Positions 32,403-43,082 of a stretch of 64,000 nt of DNA are shown in pieces. Position numbers and translations under genes: made by a program. The DNA is taken from NCBI RefSeq assembly GCF_963855985.1, contig NC_087095.1:14146001-14210000 (forward strand), in the 5' to 3' direction. A model generated the notes under the pieces. It worked only from the letters and a program-made list of their open reading frames with translations. It ran no database searches and had not been told where the DNA came from. This DNA comes from Ostrinia nubilalis (lineage: Eukaryota > Arthropoda > Insecta > Lepidoptera > Crambidae). Numbering within the stretch: the stretch's first letter is position 1; every line of letters starts with the position of its first letter.

Positions 32403-33111
32403 ATTTAAATAGTTGATTATTGTAAGCCTCATCATTGATCACTATTCGTGCTATCCATAGTCATTAATTTCGCCTTCATCGCTTCCGGCCGAGGATCACG
32501 AATGTTGCGGTCAAAATAAAAATTAGGGTGATTCTAAAGTCTCTGGTTTCTATGGCATTCCAGGGACCTCCGCTCCAGTACCGGAAGAACATACGAGCAG
32601 CACCGTCTCCCTGAATATCGCCCTGAAGAACCGCCCACTTACATCACCGGCCGTCGGACTCCCAGTACCCGTCAACCTGCTACTGATAAGGCCAGTGACT
32701 GTGGCTAAGTTTTTGTTGCGCATTCGGCTATTCAGCGAATATATACTACACCCTCGCCCAGCTCTGCTGACCTCTTATTTAGCGTTAATTAAATTAGATT
32801 ATTTATTGTAATAAACATTAGTTAAACTGAAAAATTTTTCTTATTTATTTCTTTAGTAGCTAGAACCGTTACATTTGTTTATCTCAATTTGTGTATCTCA
32901 GTATTTTTCGATAGTATCCCATCACCATGATCTAGTCTCGGGCCTCGTGATTGCGATCAGCCACCCGGGCCCTTCCGGCCCAGTCCGACCCTGGATAGAT
33001 ATCTCTGGAGTTGACAGTGGATACCTATCATCAGTTTGACTCATGAATCATAGGTATTCATCTATCCTATTGTGAAAAGGGTGATCATTTTTGTTATAGT
33101 CAAAAATGTTT

Positions 33112-33228
33112 AGGCTGGGTGCACCATCTTACTTTAACTTTGACAAAATTCAAAAAATCTGTCAAACTCCATACAAAAAACGCTGATTCTCGTTATATTT
33201 ACGGTCAAAGGTGGGTGATGCAACTCAG
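33112..33228. repeat. MITE, GCTGAGTTGCACCA family, copy b
   Basis: GGCTGGGTGCACCATCTTAC, then CTCCATACAAAAAACGCTGA and, at the end, GATGCAACTCAG. Same family as the copies at 22107 and 34950. Confidence 0.65.
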
Positions 33229-33298
33229 TTTTAGATGCTTATTGCTTTGGTAATATTATGATTTTGACTTTTGGTCCTAATGAGATTTATTCCCAGTC

Positions 33299-33372
33299 CG
33301 TTCGTTTCGTTCGTTCGTTTCAGCTGAAAGACGTCCACTGCTTGACAAAGGTTTCCTTGTCCTGTATTGTCC
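33299..33372 (-). repeat. RTE-type LINE 3' scrap
   Basis: (CGTT)n tail, then CAGCTGAAAGACGTCCACTG and TGACAAAGG. Minus orientation. Confidence 0.6.
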
Positions 33373-33519
33373 CTATTACGAAAAAATAATTTTGATGACA
33401 GCTAAAAGCTAATGGGATTTGGTGACACACAAACATTTTTGTAAAGGTAAAAAGGTAAACTAAAACTACTAATCACTCTTTTCACAATAAGGGACATGAC
33501 TTAAAATTATCATATTTAG

Positions 33520-33692
33520 GTGTCCTCTGTCGACTCCAGAAACCAGTCGACCATTTCGCCTATCACCCTGTATAAGGAGAAAGTATCCTCTTCATTAAAT
33601 CGGTATGGAGAGGCGTGTGTGGTTGATTACACAGGCCTCCAAATCCCGGTAAAAGAGTGGACTTATTATGATTTGGACATAGATAACGCTTA
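33520..33692 (+). CDS. Possible upstream exon of the carbonic anhydrase gene, cut by a Helitron
   Basis: After an acceptor-like ATATTTAG the frame reads SSVDSRNQSTISPITLYKEK and, further on, VVDYTGLQIPVKEWTYYD. The segment VVDY...KEWTYY resembles VVPPYGTVEWIYY in the second anhydrase gene and the W-x-Y motif near the start of alpha-anhydrases. No donor occurs between WTYYD and the Helitron that begins at 33693, so the exon's original end appears lost or displaced. The alternative is that it ends at CCCG|GTAAAA (33645), but that gives phase 0, which does not fit the phase-1 exon at 35810. Speculative. Confidence 0.3.
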
Positions 33693-33737
33693 TCCCATCC
33701 CAACTATCCCAACTAATATTATAAATGCGAAAGTAAC

Positions 33738-33790
<53 letters not shown>

Positions 33791-34197
33791 TACGCTTTCC
33801 CGCTTAAACCTCGCAACCGATTTTGATGAAATTTGGCATAGAGATAGTTTGAGTCCCGGGAAAGAACATAGGATAGTTTATATCCCGGTTTTTGAAACAG
33901 GGACGCGCGCGATAAAGTTTTTCTGTGACAGACAAAATTCCACGCGGGCGAAGCCGCGGGCGGAAAGCTAGTAATATTATAAATGCGAAAGTAACTCTGT
34001 CTGTCTGTCTGTCTGTTACGCTTTCCCGCTTAAACCTCGCAACCGATTTTGATGAAATTTGGCATAGAGATAGTTTGAGTCCCGGGAAAGAACATAGGAT
34101 AGTTTTTATCCCGGTTTTTGAAACAGGGACGCGCGCGATAAAGTTTTTCTGTGACAGACAAAATTCCACGCGGGCGAAGCCGCGGGCAGAAAGCTAG
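33693..34197 (+). mobile_element. Tandem pair of mini-Helitrons
   Basis: It starts TCCCATCCC after an A. Unit 1 ends at CTAG (33971) and runs directly into unit 2 (TAATATTATAAATGCG), which ends CTAG before T at 34197. Both units carry a (GTCT)n run, CCGATTTTGATGAAATTTGG and a GC hairpin before the end. Head-to-tail arrays are common for Helitrons. Confidence 0.8.
33740..33790 (+). repeat. (GTCT)n microsatellite
   Basis: About twelve GTCT units inside the first Helitron unit; the second unit has four. Expansion of the run present in all copies. Confidence 0.85.
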
Positions 34198-34820
34198 TTT
34201 CTATATAAAAGGTTCTCTATTTAAACATGAGAACGACTTTTCCGAATGTCATTTGTTTCTATTAGATTGAAAACAATTGAGAAACGTGTTTGATTTTCAA
34301 TTTTTTGCAATGATAGAACTATTCGAATACGATTTTGATTCATGAGCTGGGTTTTGTTACCATAAATTAACTATATTTTTCCTTTTTCAAATGATAACCT
34401 AAATATCGATATCAATATCGTCTACGTAACATTGCCACTGCTCATCTGTGGTTTCAGGTTTGACCTTCACCTTATAATTGAATAAGTACTAACTTCCCAG
34501 AAACGGCACAATACCGATTATGTTGTCCTGAAGTTGTAGGAAAAACTATGCATAATACTGACGTGTAGGTACATTATACGTGACTGGAGATTGTTGGATA
34601 ATATTATACACTAACTTACGTACGTTATATTACTACAATGTTTTATTTTGGTTGTGTTTATTATTACGCTTCGTAATTATCTTTGGCGTATTTATTACAT
34701 AACTAGTACAAACCAAACACTGCGGGCTCTTACTTAGGTAAATGTTAGAGTTGCTTCTTTGTTATACAAACTCGTTTGTCGACTGTACAAAGTTATTTGA
34801 CAGCACACCAAAATTTGTCC

Positions 34821-34867
34821 TTTGTCTTTGTCCAGCAGTGGACGTCATTTGGCTGAAACGAACGAAC
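34821..34867 (+). repeat. RTE-type LINE tail, 47 bp
   Basis: TTTGTCCAGCAGTGGACGTC, then TTTGGCTGAAACGAACGAAC. A very short 3' scrap. Confidence 0.6.
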
Positions 34868-34949
34868 ACCAAAATTAGCCAAAAAGTTCGCAACACGTCT
34901 TTGTTACAATTAAAATAATGTTGTGTTATCAACTTCTTGGCCACTTTAA

Positions 34950-35067
34950 GGCTGAGTTGCACCACCTAACTTTGACCGTAACTATAACGATAACCGGTGC
35001 TTTTTGTATGGAGTTTGACAGATTTTTGACGTTTGTCAAAGTTAAAGTAAGATGGTGCAACTCAGCC
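34950..35067. repeat. MITE, GCTGAGTTGCACCA family, copy c
   Basis: GGCTGAGTTGCACCACCTAA at the left and its inverse at the right, with CCGGTGCTTTTTGTATGGAG in the middle. The best preserved of the three copies. Confidence 0.75.
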
Positions 35068-35809
35068 TAAGTGTCATTAACTATTTGACGGTGACTGCGT
35101 ACTACTTATTGCATGATGCTGTTATTATCTCCATCAATGAGGCATTAATAAAACTGAAAGTGTTTGAATCGATTTCGAAAACGATTGTGCCCACATTATC
35201 ACCAAGCATAGACTTCAAAACTTTAGCAATTCACCAGATTTCGTCTTAAAATAAGTTGGCGTTAGCAAGTCTTAAATAAATAAATCCATGATGAACTTTG
35301 TGAAACTAGAACATTAATTCAGGTCAGAAACTTCGGTTGAACTATGCAAATTCGCATAAACATACTGTAAACGTTCCATTAATGTCTTAAAGTTAGACTT
35401 TACACGCTTTTATTTCCATAATTCGTTGAATTAAATGTTTCAGCTCCTACTTAAGTAATTCCGTGGAAGAATATTTTAGCAATGTAGAGCGTTTTGAATA
35501 AAGTTTAAATCATAAGTCTCGGTTTTGATTTCAAATAAATAGAAAAGTTATTTTATGGTAATCAGTTTTGTACCTTCTTATGTATTTAAATGGATGAGGT
35601 TCCCATTATTATTAGTTAGTTTGTTTTATAGAAAAAATCAGTGTAATCGAGTCCAAAATTGTAAGTCATAGAATTATGTTAAGAAGAACGAGATAGGACA
35701 GGTTTAGTTAGACAAGATTATATCAAATATTGTTGTGTTAGAGTAGTCTGTAAAATTAACCATACTTCAATTATTTTTGGTACTTATTCAGATCTTATCA
35801 CTTTTCCAG

Positions 35810-38800
35810 CGGAACAAATTTCAAAGCTCAGAGCGTCACAGTCCCCCATCGCCATATCGCTGCAGCGGTGTCCCACCTGGTCGTCCTTGGACCCACTGCG
35901 CTTTAGGGGTTACTGGGACAACGAGGTCAACGGCATTCTTGTCAACAATGGACACACAGGTAAGAGACCAGCTGAGTTTCAGGATTACATAATTATGTAT
36001 ATTACCTACTGAATCGACAGGTAATGAAATATTCCTTGTTAGAAAACTTTATGCTGATAATGAAAAGTTTGCTTTTAAATCTGAACCGCTCTAGCTAAGG
36101 GAGAGTCCGCTAATTTGGACCAGTTTTTTTCAATCCCATTTTACACATAGTTTTCTTTTGTTTTTTCTAATGTTCATGGTGTATAATTATAGAGAAATTA
36201 TTCAATTGACTATTTCATAGGTATTAATCAACATAATTGTTGTATATTTAGCACAAATCAACAAAATACGAGTTCAGAGCTTCGGTCCAATTTAGCCGAC
36301 CGGTTCGATAATTTGTACCACAGGGTTACTAAATTGGATTTCAATAAAGTTCAAGCCTATAAAAAAACTATGGCAAAATATTATATGATACATTCTTAAC
36401 AAATTAGGTAACGAAAAGGAACAGTAGTTAATAACATACACAATCGATATTGTTTTACACGTTATCACGATTTTGAGTAAAAGTTTTGTAATTCCAATTA
36501 TCGTAACGCACACTTGTACCTAACCTACTTTGCCAGTCTTTTGCTTTCATTTATTGTTAGTTAAACATAACTACGCAAATAAAACTTCAAAATATGATTT
36601 ACTAAAAAAAATTTCAAATCCTTTGGTAAAGTTCCATACAACTTGATGTGGTACAATTTAGCCGACTAGGTGATAGTGCTATTAAAAAATCGGAAAAAAA
36701 TATAGCTTATAAATACCGAAAAATCTTTCAAATAATTGTAATCCACACTAATTTACGCTTCTAAATAATATATTAGAAACACCCTGTGATTAAATTTAAC
36801 AAAATTACAAACTAAACATGCATTGTCAAAAGTTACTTGAAAACAATGAAAAAATACTTTTCAAAATAAAATACACGTGTTAATTGTCACGGCAAAAACC
36901 ACATGGCCGATATGAATTGAATTTATTTGTGTATCGCTGAGTGTTGCAATTACAGAAATTCAATAAATACTTTACGAAATATGAGGGTGGTACAATTTAC
37001 CCGGCGGTACAAATACCGAACTCTCCCCTATTTGATCAAAATTTACGCAAAAAAAAAACAAATTCTCCTTCTTTCTGGCTGGCTTTTGAAAAAGGTGGAT
37101 CAATTCTACTAAAAAGGCTCAGATAAGACTTGAACCAACTACCTTTAGCTTGTCGAGTGCCTTTATAATCATAAAACTTTTGTGGCATTCCTATAAAAAC
37201 ATGGAGTATTTAGGGATTTACTCATGGTTACAGTCAACAGTTCAAACGCTAACAAGATTTCCGCCCGTATTCACAAACATTACTATGAGGTCTCACAGTG
37301 CGCGTGGACGCACAAGATGACACACAAACCAATCACAGAGCTTTATTCAACGCTGTGCGTTCTATTTTCTGCTTCACTTAAGAAAGCATCGTTTGTGAAC
37401 ACGGGCGTTTAACTTCGGTGCTAAACAAGTCGAAAACAAAAAGTTATATCAAACAAAATCAGAGACCTGTTATCGACAAGTTGATAAGATAACAAATATT
37501 ATGACATGGTAACACAAGTAAGGATTTATATTGAACTTGAATTATTACCATTTGTATTTAGGTGACATGATAAATTCGGTGTTTCTCTTGACACTGATAA
37601 ATGACTTGGTTTAACTGCTGTTAATATTTTAACCATTTTCCTTTTTCTTTTTTTGTAAACAACATTTTCAGGGTAACGATATTAACATAATTCCTCTGTT
37701 ATTTATTCACGAGAAAAACCTTTGAATTGTCCAAAGTTATTTAACTGGATTTAATAAGAACAAAAAAAAACTTAAGAGTGGCTAGTTGAGCCACTCTACA
37801 AATATTTGTATTGATCTGAAAACCAAGAACTGCTTTGTTTATACTAATCAATAGCAAACTTACTATGAAAACTGTTTAAAACAGTGTCGATGGGAATGAA
37901 GATGTAAGTTACCCACGCACGACACTACTGGCTTGGTAGTGTAGAAGGGAAAAATATTCCCCACGACACTACTGGTAGGTGGGTCAGAAGGGTACACCGA
38001 ATATTTCATTTCCTATTGCTTCTTTGCATTCAGCATGATAGTTATCAAACATGATAGTTATCATTTCACACATGAACAAAAGAATCCATAAGTTTGCACA
38101 TAGTTAAAGGAGAACATCAGATTATAAGAACGTAAACACTGTCTCAGCTATTTTGGAATCGAGGAAGAAATCAAGGAAAAACGAATAAACGTTGATTACT
38201 TGTTTAATTGAACGTGGAAGTGGAACATCAAATAGATAGAAAATCTTACCATTTAAGCAAAGATTTTTCGAATTCGAACCTTTTATGAAAAGCTTCTTTT
38301 CCTGTGACATATTCTTATTTAATTTTTTTTTCAGCTTACTTCACGTTCGAGTCTTCAGCGAAGCCCACTCTTAACGGCGGCCCACTGCTGGGCGAGTACA
38401 TCTTCGAGCAGATGCACTTCCACTGGTCTGTTGATGACTTCACTGGATGCGAACACGTTTTAGATGGACACGGGTGAGCATAATAGACTTTAGTCCTCTA
38501 GTAATACGAAAAGCAATTATTGATGGTTGCCTAATTTGTTTTATGTCAGAGGACGCATTTCGACCCCTTATTATCGAACTAATGAATCGAAATAGTGTGA
38601 ATAAAGATAACAACCTACTGTAAAATCATTAGCGCTCAAACTGTAGTACGGAAGTTGCAAAATCACACAAATAGACACACATGGGACAGAGAATAAGAGA
38701 AGATGAAGATAATACCAACAACATACGACCTTGAGTGGTACCTATCAATGTATCAATCCTGCAGGTACTACTACTAAAATGTTATCATCATTTTGGCCAC

Positions 38801-41800
38801 AGAACGTCCACGACTGGACATACGCCTATGATTTCCAAGTTGAATATCTCACAAATATGTTGCAGCAATGCGCTGTATGCCAAAGTATACCTTATTCCAA
38901 TTCAACACCGCACATTTTTGAATCCGTAGATACGCTGCTGAATGCCACTTCGTCCACTACAATAGCAAATACCATTCGTTGGAAGCAGCTGTAGGCCATC
39001 CAGATGGACTGGCGGTGGTGGGATTCCTTCTGGAAGCGGTCAACGCCCCCAATCCGCGGTTTGACAAACTTATAGAGGGACTTGAGGGCATCAAACAGCT
39101 GGAGAAGGCAGTCCAGGTCACGTCAGGTCAGTTCCTTAACCTTAGACGTAGTGGTAAAGTAATAAGTAATAGAGATGCAGTAAATTGTAGAGCAATATGA
39201 AATATGCAGTCGTGGTGCAGTCAACGTATAAAATATGTATAATATTAACGGTTAAAATATTTTTACAAAGAGCTCAACAAAATCTTTATTGATAGTGTAT
39301 GTAGTAAATGTGTAAAGGCTTGACTGTGAGGACATTATTTACGTTGACTGTAAAACTAATTTTCTTTTTGACGTTTCCATTATAAGATACCCTTGGATTC
39401 TAAGTAGATAACAAAGAATCATTGTTTGCCTAGGGCATCTTGCAGAACATTGAAATGAGAGATAAACTATTATGATTTTTTGCAATAAAAGACTAGACAG
39501 TTAACTGATTCGGAATTAAGCGTCCAAATCCGCTACACATTATATTGAACTGAAAAGAAAATAGACTTGTCTTAACAAGCAATGGGTTTAACTTTTCCCG
39601 ATCTTTCCTTTTAATGGTCAATCAAAATTGACTTTTTTACTTAATTAAATCTTTTATCGTAGATTTCATTATGATTAAACCAGGCCAAACAATCTTTTTT
39701 CCTTTTGCCTATTAAATTACACTCAGTAGATATTTTTTCTTTGAAGTCTTATTCAAAACATAATGATTAATTTTAAACAGGTGCACAATTCAAAGCACGG
39801 CACCAATCGTTCAAATCGTTTCCACAATCATGGTGTAAAAAAAGCCTTTGTTTTTCAAGAATTAAGAATCAAACTCCCTTGACAATTACAGACTCCTTAT
39901 CCTGGATGGACTCGTCAGACCTGCAAGAAGGGAACTACGTGACGTACAAAGGTTCATTGACCACGCCGCCCTACACAGAGTGCGTCACTTGGATCATCTA
40001 CGAGAAACCAGTGCAAATTGGAGCGGAACAGGTAAAAATTCTAGAAAGAAAAATACTTACTAGACTTGAAGGAACTTGCACTTGGTGTACATTGTACTGT
40101 ACACCAAGTATAAGTAAAATTTTATAAAAAAAAATAAAACCGACTCCAAAAAACCTACACTAAAAAGTAGAAAAATAATTACTAATTACCTGCTTATTTA
40201 TTAGGACGAATTAATATTTATGTAGGTATACCATGATTGATACTTCTGGACTCGGTGCCAAGATTATGAAACATGTAAAGTTTGCCTGCACCGACTCCAA
40301 AAGTATCAATCATGGTATACCTACATAAATATTAATTCGTCCTAATAAATAAGCAGGTAATTAGTAATTATTTTTCTACTTTTTAGTGTAGGTTTTTTGG
40401 AGTCGGTTTTATTTTTTTTTTATAAAATTTTACTTATTTCTTGCATTTTAGTTAACTAATTATTACCTTGATGTTACCACTGAAGGTAGGCAGTATACAT
40501 TGAGACCATTTTCTTCATGTCTAGCGTAAAATAATACGCGGTGGAGATATTGCGTATAAAAAAGTTCATCCCCAATTTTCCACCCTTGGGGGTTGTTTTT
40601 TTTATTATTAAATTTAAATGGGACCACCCTTGAGGTATTACCTATACGCCGAAAAAAGATTTGTTCAAATCGGTTCATAATTGGCGGAGTTATCGCGTAA
40701 CAAACATAGAAAAAAAACATACGGGTCGAATTGAGAACCTCCTCCTTTTTTTGAAGTCGGTTGAAAATGACGAACACTCGTTTATAAAGTAAGCCTACGT
40801 GTACAGTAGCACTTAGGGAAAGAGCTAGGAAACACAGAAACAGGCAAATACAATTCTAGTCCTTGCCTATGGGCATTGTAAAGATGTAGCCAGTCTTCTG
40901 TAGAGACTAAGCAATCAAATAATAAATAATAAAGTAGCGTTATTAGCGAACAATTCTCAATATTTTACTACAAAAAAGTAATTTAAACGTTTTCCTGTTT
41001 TCCCGTCCGTTATTAAATGACGTGGAATAATATCAAAAGCTCCAATTTTAATTTGTTGACCTTTTTTTGACGAGATTCAATGGCGCGATTTACGATGGTT
41101 CAGTATGTTATTAAAATACAGAAAATTGGATGAAGGACCTACTAGGTGGACCGACGATCTGGTGAAGGTCGCGGAAAGAGCCTGGATGCGGGCAGCGCAG
41201 GACCGTTCATTGTGGAAAACCTTGGGGGAAGCCTTTGTCCAGCGGTGGACGTCCTTTGACTGAAACGAACGAACGGATGAAAGAATTCGGATCTCTTACA
41301 AATAAAATAATACTTTGCTGATTCTAAATAACTATCCTCAAGGTTGTCTGGAAGAGATCGCCTTATAGTGATAAGACCACCTTAAGTATGCCGTATCTTT
41401 TGTATAATAAAATTCTTTCTCTTTCTTTTCTTGTCTTGTGTCGAACCATAATGGTTCTTTTTCTTATTCATGAAGTTCTGGTAACAACGCTAAACAAAAT
41501 GTTGTCATTTTATAAATACCAAATCAAATTGAGTCAACATGAGCATAAATATTTTAACAACATAATTATAATGATATTAATATGATATGACGATGAACTT
41601 ATATGCTGGGATCATTTGCGGAGGCGGAAATTGGGTTTGCAGATGCTGGTAATTTTACACACTGAATTTCACCATCTTTACGTAAAGCTCGGACTCGAAT
41701 TCGAACGAACGTAAACCTCTTGTGCACATAAATACGGGAGAGATTTAATCTTTATTTGAGATCAGATGTCTGCAGTCTACACTAATATTATAAAGAGGAA

Positions 41801-42517
41801 AACTTTGTTTGTTTGTTTGTTTGTTTGTAATGAATAGGCTCAAAAACTACTGGACCGTTTTTAAAAATTCTTTCACCATTCGAAAGCTACATTATTCACG
41901 AGTAACATAAGCTAAATTTTATTTTGGAAAAAAATAGGGTTCCGTAAAATATGTAGATAATGTAGACCACGCGCGCAAAGCTGCGGGCGGAAAGCTAGTT
42001 GTTAATAAATGTGCACTGCGGTGTCTTCATAAAAAAAAAGAATTTCTCTCTTTTACGAGTAAAATCCAGTTTAATTTTAAATTGTAATCGGTTCAACCAA
42101 AAATACGAACATACTCGTGTAGGTCAAACTGAAAACCTCCCCTTTTTTAAATGGGTAATTCTTTTTTTACAAAACTAAACTCAAAAATTCATAAAAACTC
42201 ACTCATTTATTTATGCAAGTAGACTTATAAAAAGCACTTTTACACGTCCTACTTTTAATCCTACCACTGCTTCAGGACAATAAATAGGCCAGTGCTGAGA
42301 AGAAACAGCGCAAGAAACTCAGTCACTATTGTCAGCCAGCTGATTATTCTGCTTTCTGCAACTGATCTCTGATGATAATTATTGTCCACAGCTGGGCCTA
42401 TTGAGGCAACTGGAGGGCTTCGACCACAAGCCGATCGAGAGGAACGTGCGACCCACCCAGCGTCATCCCCCAGGTCATTCCGTCATTTACGTCAAGCAAG
42501 TCAAGGCGAAGCTATGA
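35810..42517 (+). CDS. Alpha-carbonic anhydrase, five exons read, 5' end unresolved
   Basis: Exons 35810-35959, 38335-38473, 38930-39126, 39892-40031 and 42392-42517 join in phases 1, 2, 1 and 0 and end at TGA. The ~250 residues read carry every catalytic hallmark of alpha-anhydrases, which interconvert CO2 and bicarbonate: QSPIAI; NNGH with the proton-shuttle His; MHFHW with two zinc ligands; CEHVLDGHGYAAECHFVHYNSKY with the third ligand and the Glu; and the YKGSLTTPPYTECVTWIIYE signature with the gatekeeper Thr. The exon at 35810 begins in phase 1, so at least one upstream coding exon, with any signal peptide, is missing from this reading; see 33520. Without it, cytosolic and secreted forms cannot be separated. 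Introns hold a TIR element (36097), MITEs (37261, 40109) and a LEP1 Helitron (41776). A paralogue lies at 45401-51258. Confidence 0.9.
36097..37029. mobile_element. TIR element in anhydrase intron
   Basis: Left end AAGGGAGAGTCCGC...TTTGGACC and inverted right end GGGGAGAGTTCGGTATTTG. Internal motifs of the type GGTCCAATTTAGCCGAC and GGTACAATTTAGCCGAC recur. About 930 bp, no coding frame. Confidence 0.6.
37261..37410. repeat. MITE, CGCCCGTATTCACAAAC family, copy 1
   Basis: About 150 bp. The ends CGCCCGTATTCACAAACATT and, inverted, CGCCCGTGTTCACAAACGAT. It is shared with a copy in an intron of the second anhydrase gene (46172-46326). Confidence 0.75.
40109..40437. repeat. Near-perfect palindrome, 329 bp
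   Basis: The left arm (ATAAGTAAAATTTTATAAAA, then AAAACCGACTCCAAAAAACC and CATGATTGATACTTCTGGA) is repeated inverted on the right around a centre of roughly 60 bp. The outer CCGACTCC motif is common in moth repeats. It lies in the anhydrase intron before the last exon. Confidence 0.75.
40535..40777 (-). repeat. Dispersed repeat, CCGACTTCAAAAAAGGAGGA family
   Basis: On the minus strand it begins CAACCGACTTCAAAAAAGGA and runs through TCTCAATTCGACCCGTATG and CCCCAAGGGTGGAAAATT. The same segment occurs in plus orientation at 48085-48510. A common moth repeat; class unknown. Confidence 0.65.
41138..41274 (+). repeat. RTE-type LINE 3' scrap
   Basis: CTAGGTGGACCGACGATCTG, then AGAGCCTGGATGCGGGCAGC and GAAACGAACGAACGG. 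The longest of the (CGAA)-tailed copies. Located in the last anhydrase intron. Confidence 0.7.
41776..41998 (+). mobile_element. LEP1-type mini-Helitron
   Basis: Starts TCTACACTAATATTATAAAG, followed by a (GTTT)n run. A CTACTGGACCGTTTTTAAA core follows, and the element ends with a GC hairpin and GGAAAGCTAG before T. This matches the LEP1 non-autonomous Helitron described from Lepidoptera, and is one of the better indications of the host order. Confidence 0.8.
42235..42345. repeat. Dispersed repeat fragment just before the last anhydrase exon
   Basis: CAGTGCTGAGAAGAAACAGC followed by GCAAGAAACTC. I recognise this as a widespread moth and butterfly repeat. It lies about 50 bp before the exon at 42392. 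Confidence 0.4.
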
Positions 42518-42768
42518 CAACGTTTATTAGAAAATATATTTTTACTCAAAACTCCTTCGTTTCATTTTCTTACTTTTAGTTGGAGGAAAAGGGAAAAGTG
42601 ATTGGAGCTCTCAATGATAGAACTCCGCTGCCAATAACAATTTCAAACTGAAAATAATTCAACACGATAAATTAATGTTACGAGGCTCAATAGCCACATC
42701 AGTCGTCCGACTAGAGAAAGGTTGCATGGTGTAGGTTCAAATCCCTTCAGAGGCAAAAGTATTGTTCA

Positions 42769-42774
42769 AATAAA
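42769..42774 (+). terminator. Candidate poly(A) signal of the first anhydrase gene
   Basis: AATAAA about 250 bp after the TGA at 42517. No transcript evidence. Confidence 0.4.
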
Positions 42775-43082
42775 ATATTTCTTAAAAATTACACGCCGCT
42801 TAGAAGTAGGGCCGCTTAGAAGTAGGGACATTTTCATTAAACCACAACCAAAACAAACTCCAATTTCAGTGTGACACTCTAGGAGGGGTGAATTCTTCGA
42901 AAGTTAAACAAGTCGTAAAATCTTTTACGAATTTCGCCCTACTGTTGAATCATAAAAACTTTAAATTAGTATTACGAGATTTAATCAAAATACCTTCCAT
43001 TCCTTAATATAATAACAAGATTATAATAATAATAAGAAAAAAGTACATGATAAGTTTGTCAATTTAAAGAGTAATAAGCAAC

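Larger units (their letters stand above)
25100..32873 (+). mobile_element. Ty3/gypsy LTR retrotransposon, full length
   Basis: The 5' LTR is 25100-25797 and the 3' LTR 30797-32873. Both begin TGTAACGGTTCCG and end CCGTTACA. The 4-bp duplication TTTG lies at 25096-25099 and 32874-32877. A tRNA primer site, gag, a -1 frameshift site, pol and a polypurine tract are all present in order. The two LTRs are 698 and 2077 bp because of later changes, so the copy is probably transcriptionally dead although gag and pol remain open. It lies in the 3' part of the hAT element. Confidence 0.9.
30797..32873 (+). repeat. 3' LTR of the gypsy element, 2077 bp
   Basis: Carries 1858 bp (30883-32740) not found in the 5' LTR. 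Part of this is a nested TIR element with a SINE. Around the nest is GC-richer sequence with a good donor (TTGG|GTAAGT, 31258) and a good acceptor (TTCCAG|GGACC, 32563), which would fit a spliced leader in an original long LTR. Whether the LTR was originally long or was enlarged later cannot be settled from one copy. Confidence 0.75.
17995..32993 (+). mobile_element. hAT transposon enlarged to 15 kb by nested insertions
   Basis: The left end CAGCGTCGGACTGGCC and the inverted right end CAGGGTCGGACTGGGCC continue to match through GGGGTGGC or CGGGTGGC. The 8-bp duplication GATAGATA flanks both ends (17987-17994 and 32994-33001). Native segments are about 17995-19497, 22701-22750, 24901-25095 and 32878-32993. 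The rest is later insertions. The native part keeps the transposase C-terminal dimerisation region but no visible catalytic N-terminal part. The left portion also holds a SINE and two copies of a CTAGGGGCCCTGGGCACTTA-type repeat (18,345 and 19,023). Confidence 0.8.
33002..33510. other. Spacer with a MITE and an RTE scrap
   Basis: Holds MITE copy b (33112-33228) and a minus-strand RTE tail (33299-33372). No other feature is seen. Confidence 0.5.
34198..35809. other. Spacer or intron with repeats, no exon recognised
   Basis: Holds an RTE scrap (34821-34867, +) and MITE copy c (34950-35067). Both are nested in an inverted-repeat segment (34,778-35,100) that is related to 12,335-12,447. If the exon at 33520 is real, this is intron. 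Confidence 0.45.

Noticed and set aside
31258..32710. A captured host gene inside the 3' LTR (donor at 31258, acceptor at 32563, ~46-codon open frame after it)
   Set aside because: The frame is short, matches no family I know, and a long-LTR leader intron explains the splice signals equally well. Kept as a finding on LTR asymmetry only.
40463..40777. 104-codon minus-strand frame
   Set aside because: It coincides with a dispersed repeat found again at 48085-48510.
42660..42770. tRNA-like B box GGTTCAAATCC after the first anhydrase gene
   Set aside because: No matching A box at the right distance and no cloverleaf. At best an old SINE.
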